53,907 bases of DNA from Lewinella cohaerens DSM 23179 (GCF_000379805.1 NZ_KB903542.1:20121-74027); one strand, 5' to 3'; positions 44,028-52,097 are shown, counted from the first letter of the stretch. The notes: generated from the letters alone by a model not told the origin. Translations and numbers: made by a program.

Positions 44028-45536
44028 TTAGAGCTCACAAAAATCACCCATATCCGTCAGGTTCTTGCAAGGGTTACGCCAGCGTGTCCCATTATCGAAG
44101 AGGCTATCTGCTTCTTTAGGGCCCCAAGTCCCGGCGGGATAGCCAAAGAGCTTACTTTCATTGGCCTCCCAAGCATTTAGAATGGGGTCTACAAAAGCCC
44201 AGGCAGCCTCTACGCTTTCGCCCAAGGAATAGAGGGTAGCATCACCGCGAATGCAATCCAGGATGAGGCGCTCGTAAGCTTCCGGTACATCAGCATCCGT
44301 AAGGTCTGCGTAATGAAAATCCATATTGACATCCTTTACACGGAACCCTTGCCCAGGGATTTTCATCCCAAACTTAAGCGCCAGCCCTTCGTGCGGTTGA
44401 ATACGAATAATAAGCTGATTATAAGGATCACTGAAGGTTTCTTCACTGCGAAAAAGGCGCTGCGGTGATTGTTTAAAGGTAATCACCACCTCCGAAACCT
44501 TAGTGGGCAGGCGCTTGCCTGTGCGCACGTAAAACGGCACATCAGCCCAGCGCCAATTGTCAATAAAAAACTTCATGGCCACAAAGGTCTCCGTTCTCGA
44601 ATCATCGGGAACACCTTCTTCTTCGCGGTAGCCTACAGCAGTATCGCCCGCAATTTCTGATGCGGTGTACTGACCACGCACCACATATTGCTCCACTTCC
44701 TCCGGAGCAATCGGGCGCAACGATTGGAACAATTTTAACTTTTCGCTACGAATAGCATGGGCTGCAGCCGAAACAGGCGGCTCCATAGCAATATGTGCAA
44801 CGATCTGCAAAAGGTGATTCTGAATCATATCTCGCAAGGCCCCCGAATCATCATAGTAACCACCACGGCTCCCTACGCCCATTGGTTCTGCAGAGGTGAT
44901 TTGTACGTGCTCAATATAGTTTCGGTTCCAAAGTGGTTCAAAAATGCCGTTGGCGAACCGCGTCACCAGTAGGTTTTGTACGGTTTCTTTACCGAGGTAA
45001 TGGTCGATCCTATAAATCTCTTCTTCTTTGAAAAACTGTAAGAGATGGTTGTTCAGCTCGCTAGCTGATTCCGCATCATAGCCAAACGGCTTTTCAATCA
45101 CCAGCCGGCGAAAATGGCCTTTCGCTTTATTCAAGCCATGAGTAGCAAGGTAGGCCGGAATCGTTTTGTACAACTTAGGCGGCGTAGAGAGGTAAAAGAT
45201 ATAATCCCCTTTTGTACCAAGGGTCTTATCCAGTTCCGTCAGCCGCTCTTTGACCTTGCCATAATCAGCTTCACTAGAAGTATCAATGGGCTGATAAAAA
45301 AGCATTTTAGCGAAAGTATCCTTCTTTTTTTGTGGTAAATTTTCGGAAAGGTAAGTACTTTTATAAACGACTTTCTCGCGAAAATCTTCATCCGACAACT
45401 CCGTCCGGCTAACCCCCAGGAGTGCAAAATTTTCTGGTAAATACCCTCCTTCATAAAGGTGATAAAAGGCAGGAATCAATTTTCTGGCGGTAAGGTCGCC
45501 AGAAGCACCAAAAATAACGAAGATATGAGGAGTCAT
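44028..45536 (-). CDS. zwf: Glucose-6-phosphate 1-dehydrogenase
   Basis: 502 residues, the usual length. First step of the oxidative pentose phosphate pathway, giving 6-phosphogluconolactone and NADPH. Motifs: N-terminal GASGDLTARKLIPA (NADP binding), the active-site RIDHYLGKETVQN with the catalytic His, and EKPFGYDAESA. It is divergent from gnd, the third enzyme of the pathway, with 213 bases between; pgl is not in the window. The shared control region holds inverted repeats (45588-45683). Confidence 0.97.
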   Translation of the reverse strand: MTPHIFVIFGASGDLTARKLIPAFYHLYEGGYLPENFALLGVSRTELSDEDFREKVVYKSTYLSENLPQKKKDTFAKMLFYQPIDTSSEADYGKVKERLTELDKTLGTKGDYIFYLSTPPKLYKTIPAYLATHGLNKAKGHFRRLVIEKPFGYDAESASELNNHLLQFFKEEEIYRIDHYLGKETVQNLLVTRFANGIFEPLWNRNYIEHVQITSAEPMGVGSRGGYYDDSGALRDMIQNHLLQIVAHIAMEPPVSAAAHAIRSEKLKLFQSLRPIAPEEVEQYVVRGQYTASEIAGDTAVGYREEEGVPDDSRTETFVAMKFFIDNWRWADVPFYVRTGKRLPTKVSEVVITFKQSPQRLFRSEETFSDPYNQLIIRIQPHEGLALKFGMKIPGQGFRVKDVNMDFHYADLTDADVPEAYERLILDCIRGDATLYSLGESVEAAWAFVDPILNAWEANESKLFGYPAGTWGPKEADSLFDNGTRWRNPCKNLTDMGDFCEL

Positions 45537-45587
45537 ACGAGACGATGATTAAGGATGATTGTAAAAATGGACATTTTCCTCGAAGTT

Positions 45588-45683
45588 CACCTAAACTTGT
45601 TGGGCCCAAGGATCGTTTTTCAGTTGGGTTAGCGACAATCGCTAATTTATTCTCTTACTTTTGCCAAAAGTACAGTTTAGGTG
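45588..45683. promoter_or_regulatory. Divergent zwf-gnd control region with nested inverted repeats
   Basis: A perfect 10-bp inverted repeat CACCTAAACT (45588-45597) and AGTTTAGGTG (45674-45683) frames an inner palindrome TTAGCGA CAA TCGCTAA (45629-45645) and the gnd -7 box TACTTTTG (45656-45663). Either could be an operator; no regulator gene is nearby. Function is inference. Confidence 0.45.
45656..45663 (+). promoter_or_regulatory. Candidate -7 box for gnd
   Basis: TACTTTTG followed by C, perfect TAnnTTTG, 86 bases upstream of the gnd ATG. Confidence 0.5.
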
Positions 45684-45749
45684 CAAAGTGTACTCTTTTT
45701 CAAACCGCTCAACTAAACAAAAGTTGGTGCAAGCCTAATAATAACATCC

Positions 45750-47156
45750 ATGCAATACGATTTCGGAATGATTGGTCTGGGCACAATGGGCCGTAATTTT
45801 TTATTGAACGTTGCAGACAAAGGCTTCTCGGCTGCGGGCTTAGACCTGGATCCTGAAAAAGCAGCATCACTCAATGAAGAAGCCGGGCACCGCAAAATGA
45901 AAGCCACCACCGATCAAGCGGAATTTTTGCAAATGCTCAAATCACCACGCCGCATCATGCTGCTGGTACCTGCGGGCAAAATCGTAGATAAAGTTATTGA
46001 AGGCCTCCTACCACACCTAGACCAGGGTGACCTGATTATTGACGGTGGTAATTCTCATTACAACGATACAACACGCCGTGCCGAAAGCCTCAATGCTAAA
46101 GGAATAAGATTCCTGGGTGTAGGTGTTTCTGGCGGCGAAGAAGGTGCCCGACGTGGGCCGAGTATTATGCCCGGCGGCGATTTTTCTGCCTGGGAGGATG
46201 TTCAACGGATACTGGAGGCTGTTTCTGCCAAAGTAGATCGCGAACCTTGTGTTGCCTACATGGGCAAAGGCGCAGCCGGACACTATGTAAAAATGGTACA
46301 TAATGGTATTGAATACGGCATGATGCAGCTTATCGCTGAAACCTACGACCTCATGCGGCGGATCGGCGGCTTCTCCAACGAGGAAATCCACGAGACCTTT
46401 ACGCAATGGAACCAAGGGCCTTTGCAATCTTTTCTGATCGAAATTACCGCCACCATTTTCGGACAAAAGGATGACAAAGCAGAAGGTCACCTGATTGATG
46501 CCATCCTTGACAGAGCCAAGCAAAAAGGCACTGGCAAATGGACTTCTCAATCGGCGATGGACCTTGGCGTGCCTGTGCCTACCATTGATGCGGCCGTTAC
46601 CATGCGCGGACTTTCTTCCTTCTTGGAATTCCGCCAAGAAGCCGGACAAAAATATGGCTCTTTTCCTACCGAAAGTATCGAAAACAAAACCACTTTTGCC
46701 ATTCAGCTAGAGCACGCCTTGCTCTTTAGCTTCATCCTTACCTACGCTCAGGGGCTTCACCTTTTGGCAGTTGCCAGCAAAGAGATGAACCTGGAGTTGA
46801 ACCTCTCAGAAACGGCAAAAATATGGCGGGGCGGGTGCATCATCCGGGCCGAGATACTGGAAGATATTCGTCAGGCCTATGCCGCTCGGCCAGATCTGGA
46901 AAATCTTATTGCTTCGTCGGTATTCCGTGGTCGTCTCAAAACACTGTTATCATCCGTACGCGCGGTGGTGGAAACAGCTACCCAAAATGGCATCCCTCTG
47001 CTCGCTCTCAGCAGTGCTTTACACTATTTTGAATCTTTGCGGGCACCTCGTTTGCCACTCAACCTCGTACAGGCTCAGCGTGATTACTTTGGCGCACACA
47101 CCTACGAACGACTAAGTGGCGACGGGGAGACGTATCATACGGAGTGGGGGAAATAA
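45750..47156 (+). CDS. gnd: 6-phosphogluconate dehydrogenase (decarboxylating)
   Basis: 468 residues, full length. Oxidative decarboxylation of 6-phosphogluconate to ribulose 5-phosphate. The Rossmann loop is GLGTMG (9-14); the substrate motif is GVGVSGGEEGARRGPSIMPGG, followed by KMVHNGIEYGMMQ with catalytic Lys and the Asn. The C-terminal RGGCIIRAEIL and the tail HTEWGK are normal. After the second strand the sequence reads GLDLDPEK, with Asp32 where NADP-specific enzymes usually have the Asn-Arg-Thr that holds the 2'-phosphate, so NAD use or mixed specificity is possible (see findings). Confidence 0.96.
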   Translation: MQYDFGMIGLGTMGRNFLLNVADKGFSAAGLDLDPEKAASLNEEAGHRKMKATTDQAEFLQMLKSPRRIMLLVPAGKIVDKVIEGLLPHLDQGDLIIDGGNSHYNDTTRRAESLNAKGIRFLGVGVSGGEEGARRGPSIMPGGDFSAWEDVQRILEAVSAKVDREPCVAYMGKGAAGHYVKMVHNGIEYGMMQLIAETYDLMRRIGGFSNEEIHETFTQWNQGPLQSFLIEITATIFGQKDDKAEGHLIDAILDRAKQKGTGKWTSQSAMDLGVPVPTIDAAVTMRGLSSFLEFRQEAGQKYGSFPTESIENKTTFAIQLEHALLFSFILTYAQGLHLLAVASKEMNLELNLSETAKIWRGGCIIRAEILEDIRQAYAARPDLENLIASSVFRGRLKTLLSSVRAVVETATQNGIPLLALSSALHYFESLRAPRLPLNLVQAQRDYFGAHTYERLSGDGETYHTEWGK

Positions 47157-47317
47157 GTTTTGGTGTAAGGGTTGGATGAGTGTAAGGGTGTAAGAGTTGG
47201 CTCCGCAAATATTTACGACTTTGTACTTACGCTTTTGAAAAAGAGAACGCGAGGCAGCGACGTAGGTACAACCAACGCCGAACTTTAGAATATTATAAAA
47301 TCCTTTTTTGAACAGGT
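47157..47317. other. Spacer after gnd with GTGTAAGGGTTGG-type short repeats
   Basis: Contains GGTGTAAGGGTTGG and GTGTAAGGGTGTAAGAGTTGG in tandem near 47162-47200. A related inverted form (CTCTTACACC, CCCAACTCTTAC) occurs at 48839-48896, on the other side of the DUF4365-type gene. No gene seen. Confidence 0.4.
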
Positions 47318-47450
47318 ATTTTATGGGCCATACCGGCAGTGGCGTTGCTGCGCAAACACCGCTGCGGCACCAGGCTGTCTGTCGCTGGCGCTCCGGCCCA
47401 TCCCTTGGCCTGCTCCTCCGTCCGCCGAGCTACAGGCGTTGCCTTTCGCG
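47318..47450. repeat. GC-rich hairpin-rich repeat, family C, copy C2
   Basis: GC-rich, with TGGGCC and GGCCCA arms about 75 bases apart and several small hairpins. Shares GCGCTCCGGCC and TGGCCTGC with copy C1 at 20184. A 62-codon open frame on the minus strand here has no coding character. Confidence 0.4.
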
Positions 47451-47526
47451 CTGAATGGGAGTGCTGAACGCAGGGTTGATTGGTTCAAAATGCCGTCAGA
47501 ATTTGCCAAAAAAAACTAAGTAAAAC

Positions 47527-47640
47527 CCTTCTCCTCCTTTCGAGGAAGTGTCCGCAAGACGGAGGAGGGTTGTCCTTCGCCACAAGCATATTTCCTCCCT
47601 CGATTCGAGGAATCGGTCCCTCCAGCAGGACACATTTGTA
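47527..47640. repeat. Hairpin-rich spacer element with GGAGGAGGG arms
   Basis: AACCCTTCTCCTCC near 47527 pairs with GGAGGAGGGTT near 47560, with GTGTCCGCAAGAC in the loop; a second similar hairpin (TCCCTCGATTCGAGGAA) follows. This kind of CCTCC/GGAGG intergenic hairpin is familiar to me from Saprospiria genomes, but I cannot confirm it here. The remainder to 47737 shows no gene. Confidence 0.35.
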
Positions 47641-47737
47641 ACCCAAGATTTGCGCCTTAATCTGGCTTTTTCAGGTAACTCTTTCGGTTGAATTCAAAAC
47701 CAAGCAACGCTGCGCTGAACAGGGGGGCTGGTAGTTT

Positions 47738-48403
47738 TTATTTTTTTAGTTCTATTTTCTCTTGTAACAAACATTCTGCTATCTTTTGTGATTGTTCTTC
47801 ATTTATCTTTTGGCTTATTCCGTGCCTCATACAAAATTTATTCAATCCATCGAAAAGTATATCCAGACTTTTCTTGAATTCTTTGGGCGAAAAATCCACT
47901 TTAAATTGATCTCCTTTTCTTCCCAATATTTTATAATCTCTAGTACAAAGATGAAGAATATTTATACCACTTAAATTATGGTCCATATTCAGGAAAAAAC
48001 CCCAACTATCAATATTCTCGAGAACTGTTGTCATCCATTTTCTTACTTCAGGAATTTGATATAGCTCTCTTTCATCATCATCATATCCATAAATCATTAT
48101 ATTAACCTTATTCCGCATTGCCAAAATCAACTTCTTATTAGCCTCTAACCTCTTGAATACATCAATGAACGGTATTATCGTATAACTTTCTACATCATCT
48201 CTACCAATCACAAACATTAAGAGACCACATTCTTCTAATTGTTTATTTACCTTCCAGTAGTTTTCAAACTGGGAAACGTAATCTGTTACCATTCCTGTTA
48301 ACGAAGATAATTCCCCCTTAACACTTTTATTTAATTCTTGATTAAACGGAACTATTATTGTCCAATTATTCCCCGCTTGACTTGTTTCTTCAAATTGAAA
48401 CAA
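47738..48403 (-). CDS. C-terminal half of the split DUF4365-type protein
   Basis: About 221 residues if translated from the TTG at 48403, with no ATG start near, which argues against an independent gene. Content is mixed alpha/beta with SLTGMVTDYVSQFENYW, GLLMFVIGRDDVESYTIIPF and a helical end KSLDILFDGLNKFCMRHGIS. I see no catalytic motif. It overlaps the upstream frame by 14 bases. Likely the DUF1817-like second domain of the protein described under the spanning pseudogene entry. Confidence 0.6.
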   Translation of the reverse strand: MFQFEETSQAGNNWTIIVPFNQELNKSVKGELSSLTGMVTDYVSQFENYWKVNKQLEECGLLMFVIGRDDVESYTIIPFIDVFKRLEANKKLILAMRNKVNIMIYGYDDDERELYQIPEVRKWMTTVLENIDSWGFFLNMDHNLSGINILHLCTRDYKILGRKGDQFKVDFSPKEFKKSLDILFDGLNKFCMRHGISQKINEEQSQKIAECLLQEKIELKK

Positions 48404-48752
48404 TGTCCAATAAATTTTTTTTCGTACCGGGGTTGACTAAACAAATTAGAGTAGGTATTTCAACATTCATCAAATAATTCAAATGCTTTTTTTCTCCTCT
48501 ATAAACCCAACCAATTTCGTTTGATTCTTTGAAAAAACTATCGCCACATTTAACCTGAATTGCTATTGATTTTCCAGTTACCAACCCATGATTTGTAATT
48601 AAGTCAATATAACCGTCAATCCCAAAATCAAACTCTTGGTAATTCCTACGGAATATCCATCCAAATTTTTCTTCAACAGCTGTTTTAACTATTGAAAGTC
48701 CAAGCTCTCCTTTTAATCTTGATTTATTATATTTCGGGAATGAGTCTTCCAT
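48390..48752 (-). CDS. N-terminal half: DUF4365 nuclease-fold domain
   Basis: 120 residues. DUF4365 is a PD-(D/E)xK nuclease-fold domain. The active-site pattern is intact: Glu16 (LKGELGL), Asp46 in FDFGIDGYIDL, and Gln66-x-Lys68 in IAIQVKCG. It ends early at LLDIVSI because of the frameshift. Proteins with this domain often occur in variable genomic islands and some have been proposed as defence-related, but no function is proven here. Upstream is a spacer of about 135 bases to the AlkB stop with no clear promoter. Confidence 0.7.
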   Translation of the reverse strand: MEDSFPKYNKSRLKGELGLSIVKTAVEEKFGWIFRRNYQEFDFGIDGYIDLITNHGLVTGKSIAIQVKCGDSFFKESNEIGWVYRGEKKHLNYLMNVEIPTLICLVNPGTKKNLLDIVSI

Positions 48753-48888
48753 TTCTTCTTCTTTTTAACCCAGCTCACAATTTACAAATTCCAACTTTCG
48801 ACTTTATCATAGCCATACTTAAGCACACCCAATAAAACCTCTTACACCTTTGGCATAACCATGCTTTCGGCATACATCCACCCAACTC

Positions 48889-49929
48889 TTACCCCCCCAC
48901 CTCTTCCAATTTCCTATCCATTACCACCAACCAAAGTGGCGGCACCAGCGCCATCAAGATAGAAGCTGGGTAGCCCAAAGGTAATACAGGTGCCTGTTCG
49001 TGATGATCAAGGATCTGATATTTTTTGTTGGCCAGGTAGTGGTGATCAGAATGGCGAGTGAGCTCGTAGAGCATGATTCTTCCCAGGTGGTAGTTCGCAT
49101 TCCACGAGTGGCGAGGTTGTACACGCTCGTAGCGGCCATTGTCTAAGAGGCGGCGCTGGAGGCCGTAGTGCTCTACATAATTGATGGACTCTAAAAGCAA
49201 TACACCTATCAAACCAGCGATCAATACAGCTAATCCCATTTGCCAAGAAGGCGTAAGTGCGAAAACCAAGGCTACATAGATAAATTGCTGGATGCTAAAG
49301 CGAACCATCTCGTTTTGGAAACTCCAAAAGGGGAGCTTACTGCGCTGCAAGCGATCTCGTTCCAAACGCCAGGCACTGCGATAAGAGCCCCACAGGGAGC
49401 GCAACCAAAAGGTATACACTATTTCTCCTTTGCGGGCTGTAGCCGGGTCAAGTGGTGTGGCGACGTGTTTGTGGTGGCCACGATTATGCTCAATGAAGAA
49501 GTGTTGATACAGGGTGGGTAGCAGTAATATTTTCGCCAAGGCTTGCTCCACTTTATTACTTCGGTGCCCCAATTCGTGCGCGACATTGATGCCACAAACG
49601 CCCAGCACTATTCCTACGGAAAGTACATGCCCCGTCAGTTCGCTGGTTGTGTAATCTTGCGTATTCAACTGGTAAATAAAAAGGCAAATGATCCCAAAAA
49701 CAAGCGGAACATTGAGGTATAACAACCAATCAAAAACCTTTCTAGCCAGGCGATCATTACGCTCCTCTTCCGGTAAATTAGAGGTATCCTGAGGAAGAAA
49801 CTGTTCCAATAAAGGAATCAAACCAAAGGAGAAAACAACCGTCGCATAAGCAGCTGTCCCACCCTGAAGCAAACCAAAAATGCAGAGGACAGGAATGATG
49901 TAAGCCGTGAGATATTTAATACTCTTCAT
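48889..49929 (-). CDS. alkB: Alkane 1-monooxygenase / AlkB-type membrane hydroxylase
   Basis: 346 residues, an integral-membrane di-iron hydroxylase. The histidine boxes are all present: HELGH (118-122), EHNRGHH (147-153), NYVEHYG (250-256) and the RHSDHH (292-297) near the last helix. About six membrane helices surround them. It hydroxylates terminal carbons of alkanes or fatty-acyl chains using rubredoxin and its reductase, neither of which is seen nearby. Only 36 bases separate it from the TPR gene stop, so the two may share a transcript, although TATCTTGG just upstream is a near match to the -7 box. Confidence 0.93.
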   Translation of the reverse strand: MKSIKYLTAYIIPVLCIFGLLQGGTAAYATVVFSFGLIPLLEQFLPQDTSNLPEEERNDRLARKVFDWLLYLNVPLVFGIICLFIYQLNTQDYTTSELTGHVLSVGIVLGVCGINVAHELGHRSNKVEQALAKILLLPTLYQHFFIEHNRGHHKHVATPLDPATARKGEIVYTFWLRSLWGSYRSAWRLERDRLQRSKLPFWSFQNEMVRFSIQQFIYVALVFALTPSWQMGLAVLIAGLIGVLLLESINYVEHYGLQRRLLDNGRYERVQPRHSWNANYHLGRIMLYELTRHSDHHYLANKKYQILDHHEQAPVLPLGYPASILMALVPPLWLVVMDRKLEEVGG

Positions 49930-49965
49930 GGTAATAGATTTTCATTACCAAGATAAGGAAAATCT

Positions 49966-50985
49966 TTATTTCAACCGGTTCAAGCCTTCTCTTGCCTGCA
50001 CATATTCAGGTGCCAAGCGAATGGTGTGCTCGTAATCTTGAACAGCCTGCTCATTGTTGCCCAAAGCTTCTGCGGCATAGCCCCGATAGTAATAGGCCGC
50101 TGCATAAAGCGGTGCGTTTTCAATAGCCATCGTAAAATGGTCATACGCCTCCTCCATAGCATCCAATTCGAGTAGTACAAGGCCGGCATTGTAGTAGCTT
50201 TTCTCGTCCATGGGCGCTTTTCGGATGGCTGTTTTATACAACTCCAGGGCTCCTTCTGGATTATCCTGGTCCCAAAGGTATTCCGCTTTGGCGCTTAGGG
50301 CAATCGTACTACTGCTGTCTACTTCAATGGCATTGTCATAAAAAGTTTCTGCCAGATTGCCGTCAATACTGGCGTGCAACTGCCCCAGTTTGATCCAGGT
50401 ATCTAGCATTTCGGGATCAATTTCGGATGACTCCTGGAAGGCATTAATCGCTCGGTTGATATCGCCTAGTTCTTCAAAGTTTTTTCCCATAAAGAAAAAA
50501 GCCAGGGCATTTTGCGGGTCAATCCGCAAGGCCTTATCTATAGATGCCAGTGAGGCTTGATTCATTTTCAGGAAAAGCTGAATTTCACTGAGCTTTAGCC
50601 AAGAGCTAATATCTTCGGGTGCAATGGCTACAGCTCGTTCCATTGTTTGCAGCGCCAGTCGTGAACGGAAGTAATCCAGGTAGATGTCCGTCAATAAATG
50701 GTGATAATCAATATTTACAGAATCCAATGAAAGCGCTGCGGTCATATCTGCAATCGCTTGATCATAGCTGTTCTTTTCATAAAAAATCTCTGCCCGTAAT
50801 GCGTAGAGCTCTGCATTATTGGGATCTTGAGACAGGCGCTGGCTTACTTGATCGATTTCATCATCGCCAGAAAGCACTACTCCATCTGTGTTTTGGTCAG
50901 TAGGGGCATCGTTACCACAGGCTGATATTAAAAATATTGCCGTAAGAATAGTCGTCGTGTACAGTAGGAATGTTATCTTCTTCAT
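49966..50985 (-). CDS. TPR-repeat lipoprotein
   Basis: 339 residues. Lipoprotein signal with lipobox ISAC, Cys23. The mature protein is made of about eight tetratricopeptide repeats from residue 45 on (for example NAELYALRAEIFYEKNSYD, NALAFFFMGKNFEELGDI, EKSYYNAGLVLLELDAME, YAAAYYYRGYAAEALGNN). It is a periplasmic or outer-membrane scaffold for protein interactions; no partner is evident. A perfect -7 box ends only 4 bases before the ATG, so the mRNA may be leaderless. It lies upstream of alkB. Confidence 0.9.
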   Translation of the reverse strand: MKKITFLLYTTTILTAIFLISACGNDAPTDQNTDGVVLSGDDEIDQVSQRLSQDPNNAELYALRAEIFYEKNSYDQAIADMTAALSLDSVNIDYHHLLTDIYLDYFRSRLALQTMERAVAIAPEDISSWLKLSEIQLFLKMNQASLASIDKALRIDPQNALAFFFMGKNFEELGDINRAINAFQESSEIDPEMLDTWIKLGQLHASIDGNLAETFYDNAIEVDSSSTIALSAKAEYLWDQDNPEGALELYKTAIRKAPMDEKSYYNAGLVLLELDAMEEAYDHFTMAIENAPLYAAAYYYRGYAAEALGNNEQAVQDYEHTIRLAPEYVQAREGLNRLK

Positions 50986-50989
50986 ACCA

Positions 50990-50997
50990 CAAATTTA
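50990..50997 (-). promoter_or_regulatory. Candidate -7 box for the TPR gene, very close to its start codon
   Basis: TAAATTTG on the minus strand, perfect TAnnTTTG, ending 4 bases before the ATG at 50985. The transcription start would fall in or next to the start codon. Confidence 0.45.
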
Positions 50998-51012
50998 CAG
51001 CTTAATGCTTGT

Positions 51013-51177
51013 TTAGAGCCTGTTTGGGATTTAAATTTCGGGCTGCTCTTGTCAAATTACGCACTCTACGTCGTTCTTCTTCGGTCGCGTAGCTTTGGCT
51101 ATGCTCCCTCATCGGGCCTCGTCCAGCACGTAACTTGCCTACGTTCACTCCAAAAATAAACCCCTAACAGGCTCTTT
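51013..51177. repeat. Dispersed palindromic repeat, family A, copy A4
   Basis: Arms AGAGCCTGTTTGGG and CCCCTAACAGGCTCT about 145 bases apart, total 161 bases, close to the 162 bases of A3. The apex CGTAGC TTTG GCTATG corresponds to CTTAGC TACG GCTAAG of A3 read on the other strand. It fills most of the 323-base gap between the TPR gene and the lipoprotein gene. Confidence 0.65.
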
Positions 51178-51308
51178 TTCCTTGGCAAAGCAAGCAATAA
51201 AACTTTCTTTTGTGTGTATTAATAGACAAAGTGTCTCTACCATTGTGTGAGCGCCTGCTTTTTTTGGGTAAGTGTTTTATTCTTTCAACCTTATTAAAAT
51301 ACTGCTTC

Positions 51309-52091
51309 ATGAATCTTTTTCATCACCCGCTACTGAAATCAACTCTCTTCGTTCTCTCTATAGCAATCGTAGGCTGCTCCTCTCCAACAACAGAATCGGC
51401 GGCACCACCAGAACAGCAAACAGAACAAGAACAGGCAAACACCACTCCTATACCCGAGGAAGAATCACCTCCTAAAGAAAAATCACCAGCTCCTAAAATG
51501 GAACCGGACACCGTTGTTTTGCCTGCTACGTTTAGCAAAGTCGCTGAGGCGCAAGGAGACCTCAACAAAGATGGCCAAGCTGAGTTGGTACTTGTTGTAG
51601 ATGACCTGCAATCTGCTGGCGATTTTGGTATTTCGCGTAGAATCCTAATTTACCGTCTGGAAAATGGGCAATGGAAGCAGTGGGAAGAATTCCGAGGAGG
51701 TATTTTAGACAGTGAAGCTGGCGGCATGATGGGTGACCCTTTTGAGGGTATAGAAGTTGATCGTGGAAGCATTGTAGTCCACCATTTTGGTGGTAGCAGA
51801 TACAAATGGAGATACACGCATCGGTTTCGTTACCAAAATGCCCGCTGGGAGCTTATTGGAGCAACGATTTTGTATGGTACACCCTGTGAATATTGGAAAA
51901 CCTACGATTACAATTTATCAACCAGCAAGGTAGCTGTCGAAGAAGTTCACGAAGACTGTGATACCGAAAAGGAAACGACCAATACCTTTTCCTTTAGGCA
52001 TGTGATCAAGCCTTTGCCCGATTTGCATGGCTTTATGCCGGGGGAAACAGCAGTTGCTGTACCGGACAGGGAGGATGATTTTTATTTTTAA
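51309..52091 (+). CDS. Lipoprotein of unknown function
   Basis: 260 residues from ATG 51309; the frame is open upstream but has no sensible start. Lipobox ends at Cys23 (SIAIVGC), followed by a Ser/Pro/Glu-rich linker (about 24-70) and a beta-rich domain of about 180 residues containing FSKVAEAQGDLNKDGQAELVL, whose DLNKDG loop resembles a FG-GAP/VCBS-type calcium-binding turn. No family recognised beyond that. Converges with rtcB; a hairpin (CTCGTAGAG / CTCTACGAG, 52098-52132) lies between. Confidence 0.8.
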   Translation: MNLFHHPLLKSTLFVLSIAIVGCSSPTTESAAPPEQQTEQEQANTTPIPEEESPPKEKSPAPKMEPDTVVLPATFSKVAEAQGDLNKDGQAELVLVVDDLQSAGDFGISRRILIYRLENGQWKQWEEFRGGILDSEAGGMMGDPFEGIEVDRGSIVVHHFGGSRYKWRYTHRFRYQNARWELIGATILYGTPCEYWKTYDYNLSTSKVAVEEVHEDCDTEKETTNTFSFRHVIKPLPDLHGFMPGETAVAVPDREDDFYF

Positions 52092-52097
52092 AACAGT

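Larger units (their letters stand above)
47738..48752 (-). pseudogene. Frameshifted DUF4365-DUF1817-type gene
   Basis: Two overlapping frames look like one split gene. The upstream frame is a DUF4365 domain that stops right after NPGTKK. Deleting one A from a run of eight (T8 at 48415-48422 on the plus strand) joins it to the downstream frame as KKIYWTLFQFEE, which restores the Ile-Tyr-Trp strand expected at the end of DUF4365. The downstream part (about 220 residues) fits the region usually fused after DUF4365 and named DUF1817 in annotation (from memory, not checked). The product would be about 337 residues. It may be a real inactivating indel, a sequencing error, or slippage on the A8 run. 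The gene is more AT-rich than its neighbours, suggesting transfer. Confidence 0.75.

Noticed and set aside
46017-46649. 210-codon open frame opposite gnd
   Set aside because: Antisense shadow of Gnd, with no start context or family resemblance.
47321-47509. 62-codon open frame in the GC-rich spacer
   Set aside because: Translation is a low-quality string from hairpin-rich repeat sequence, with no homology that I recognise.
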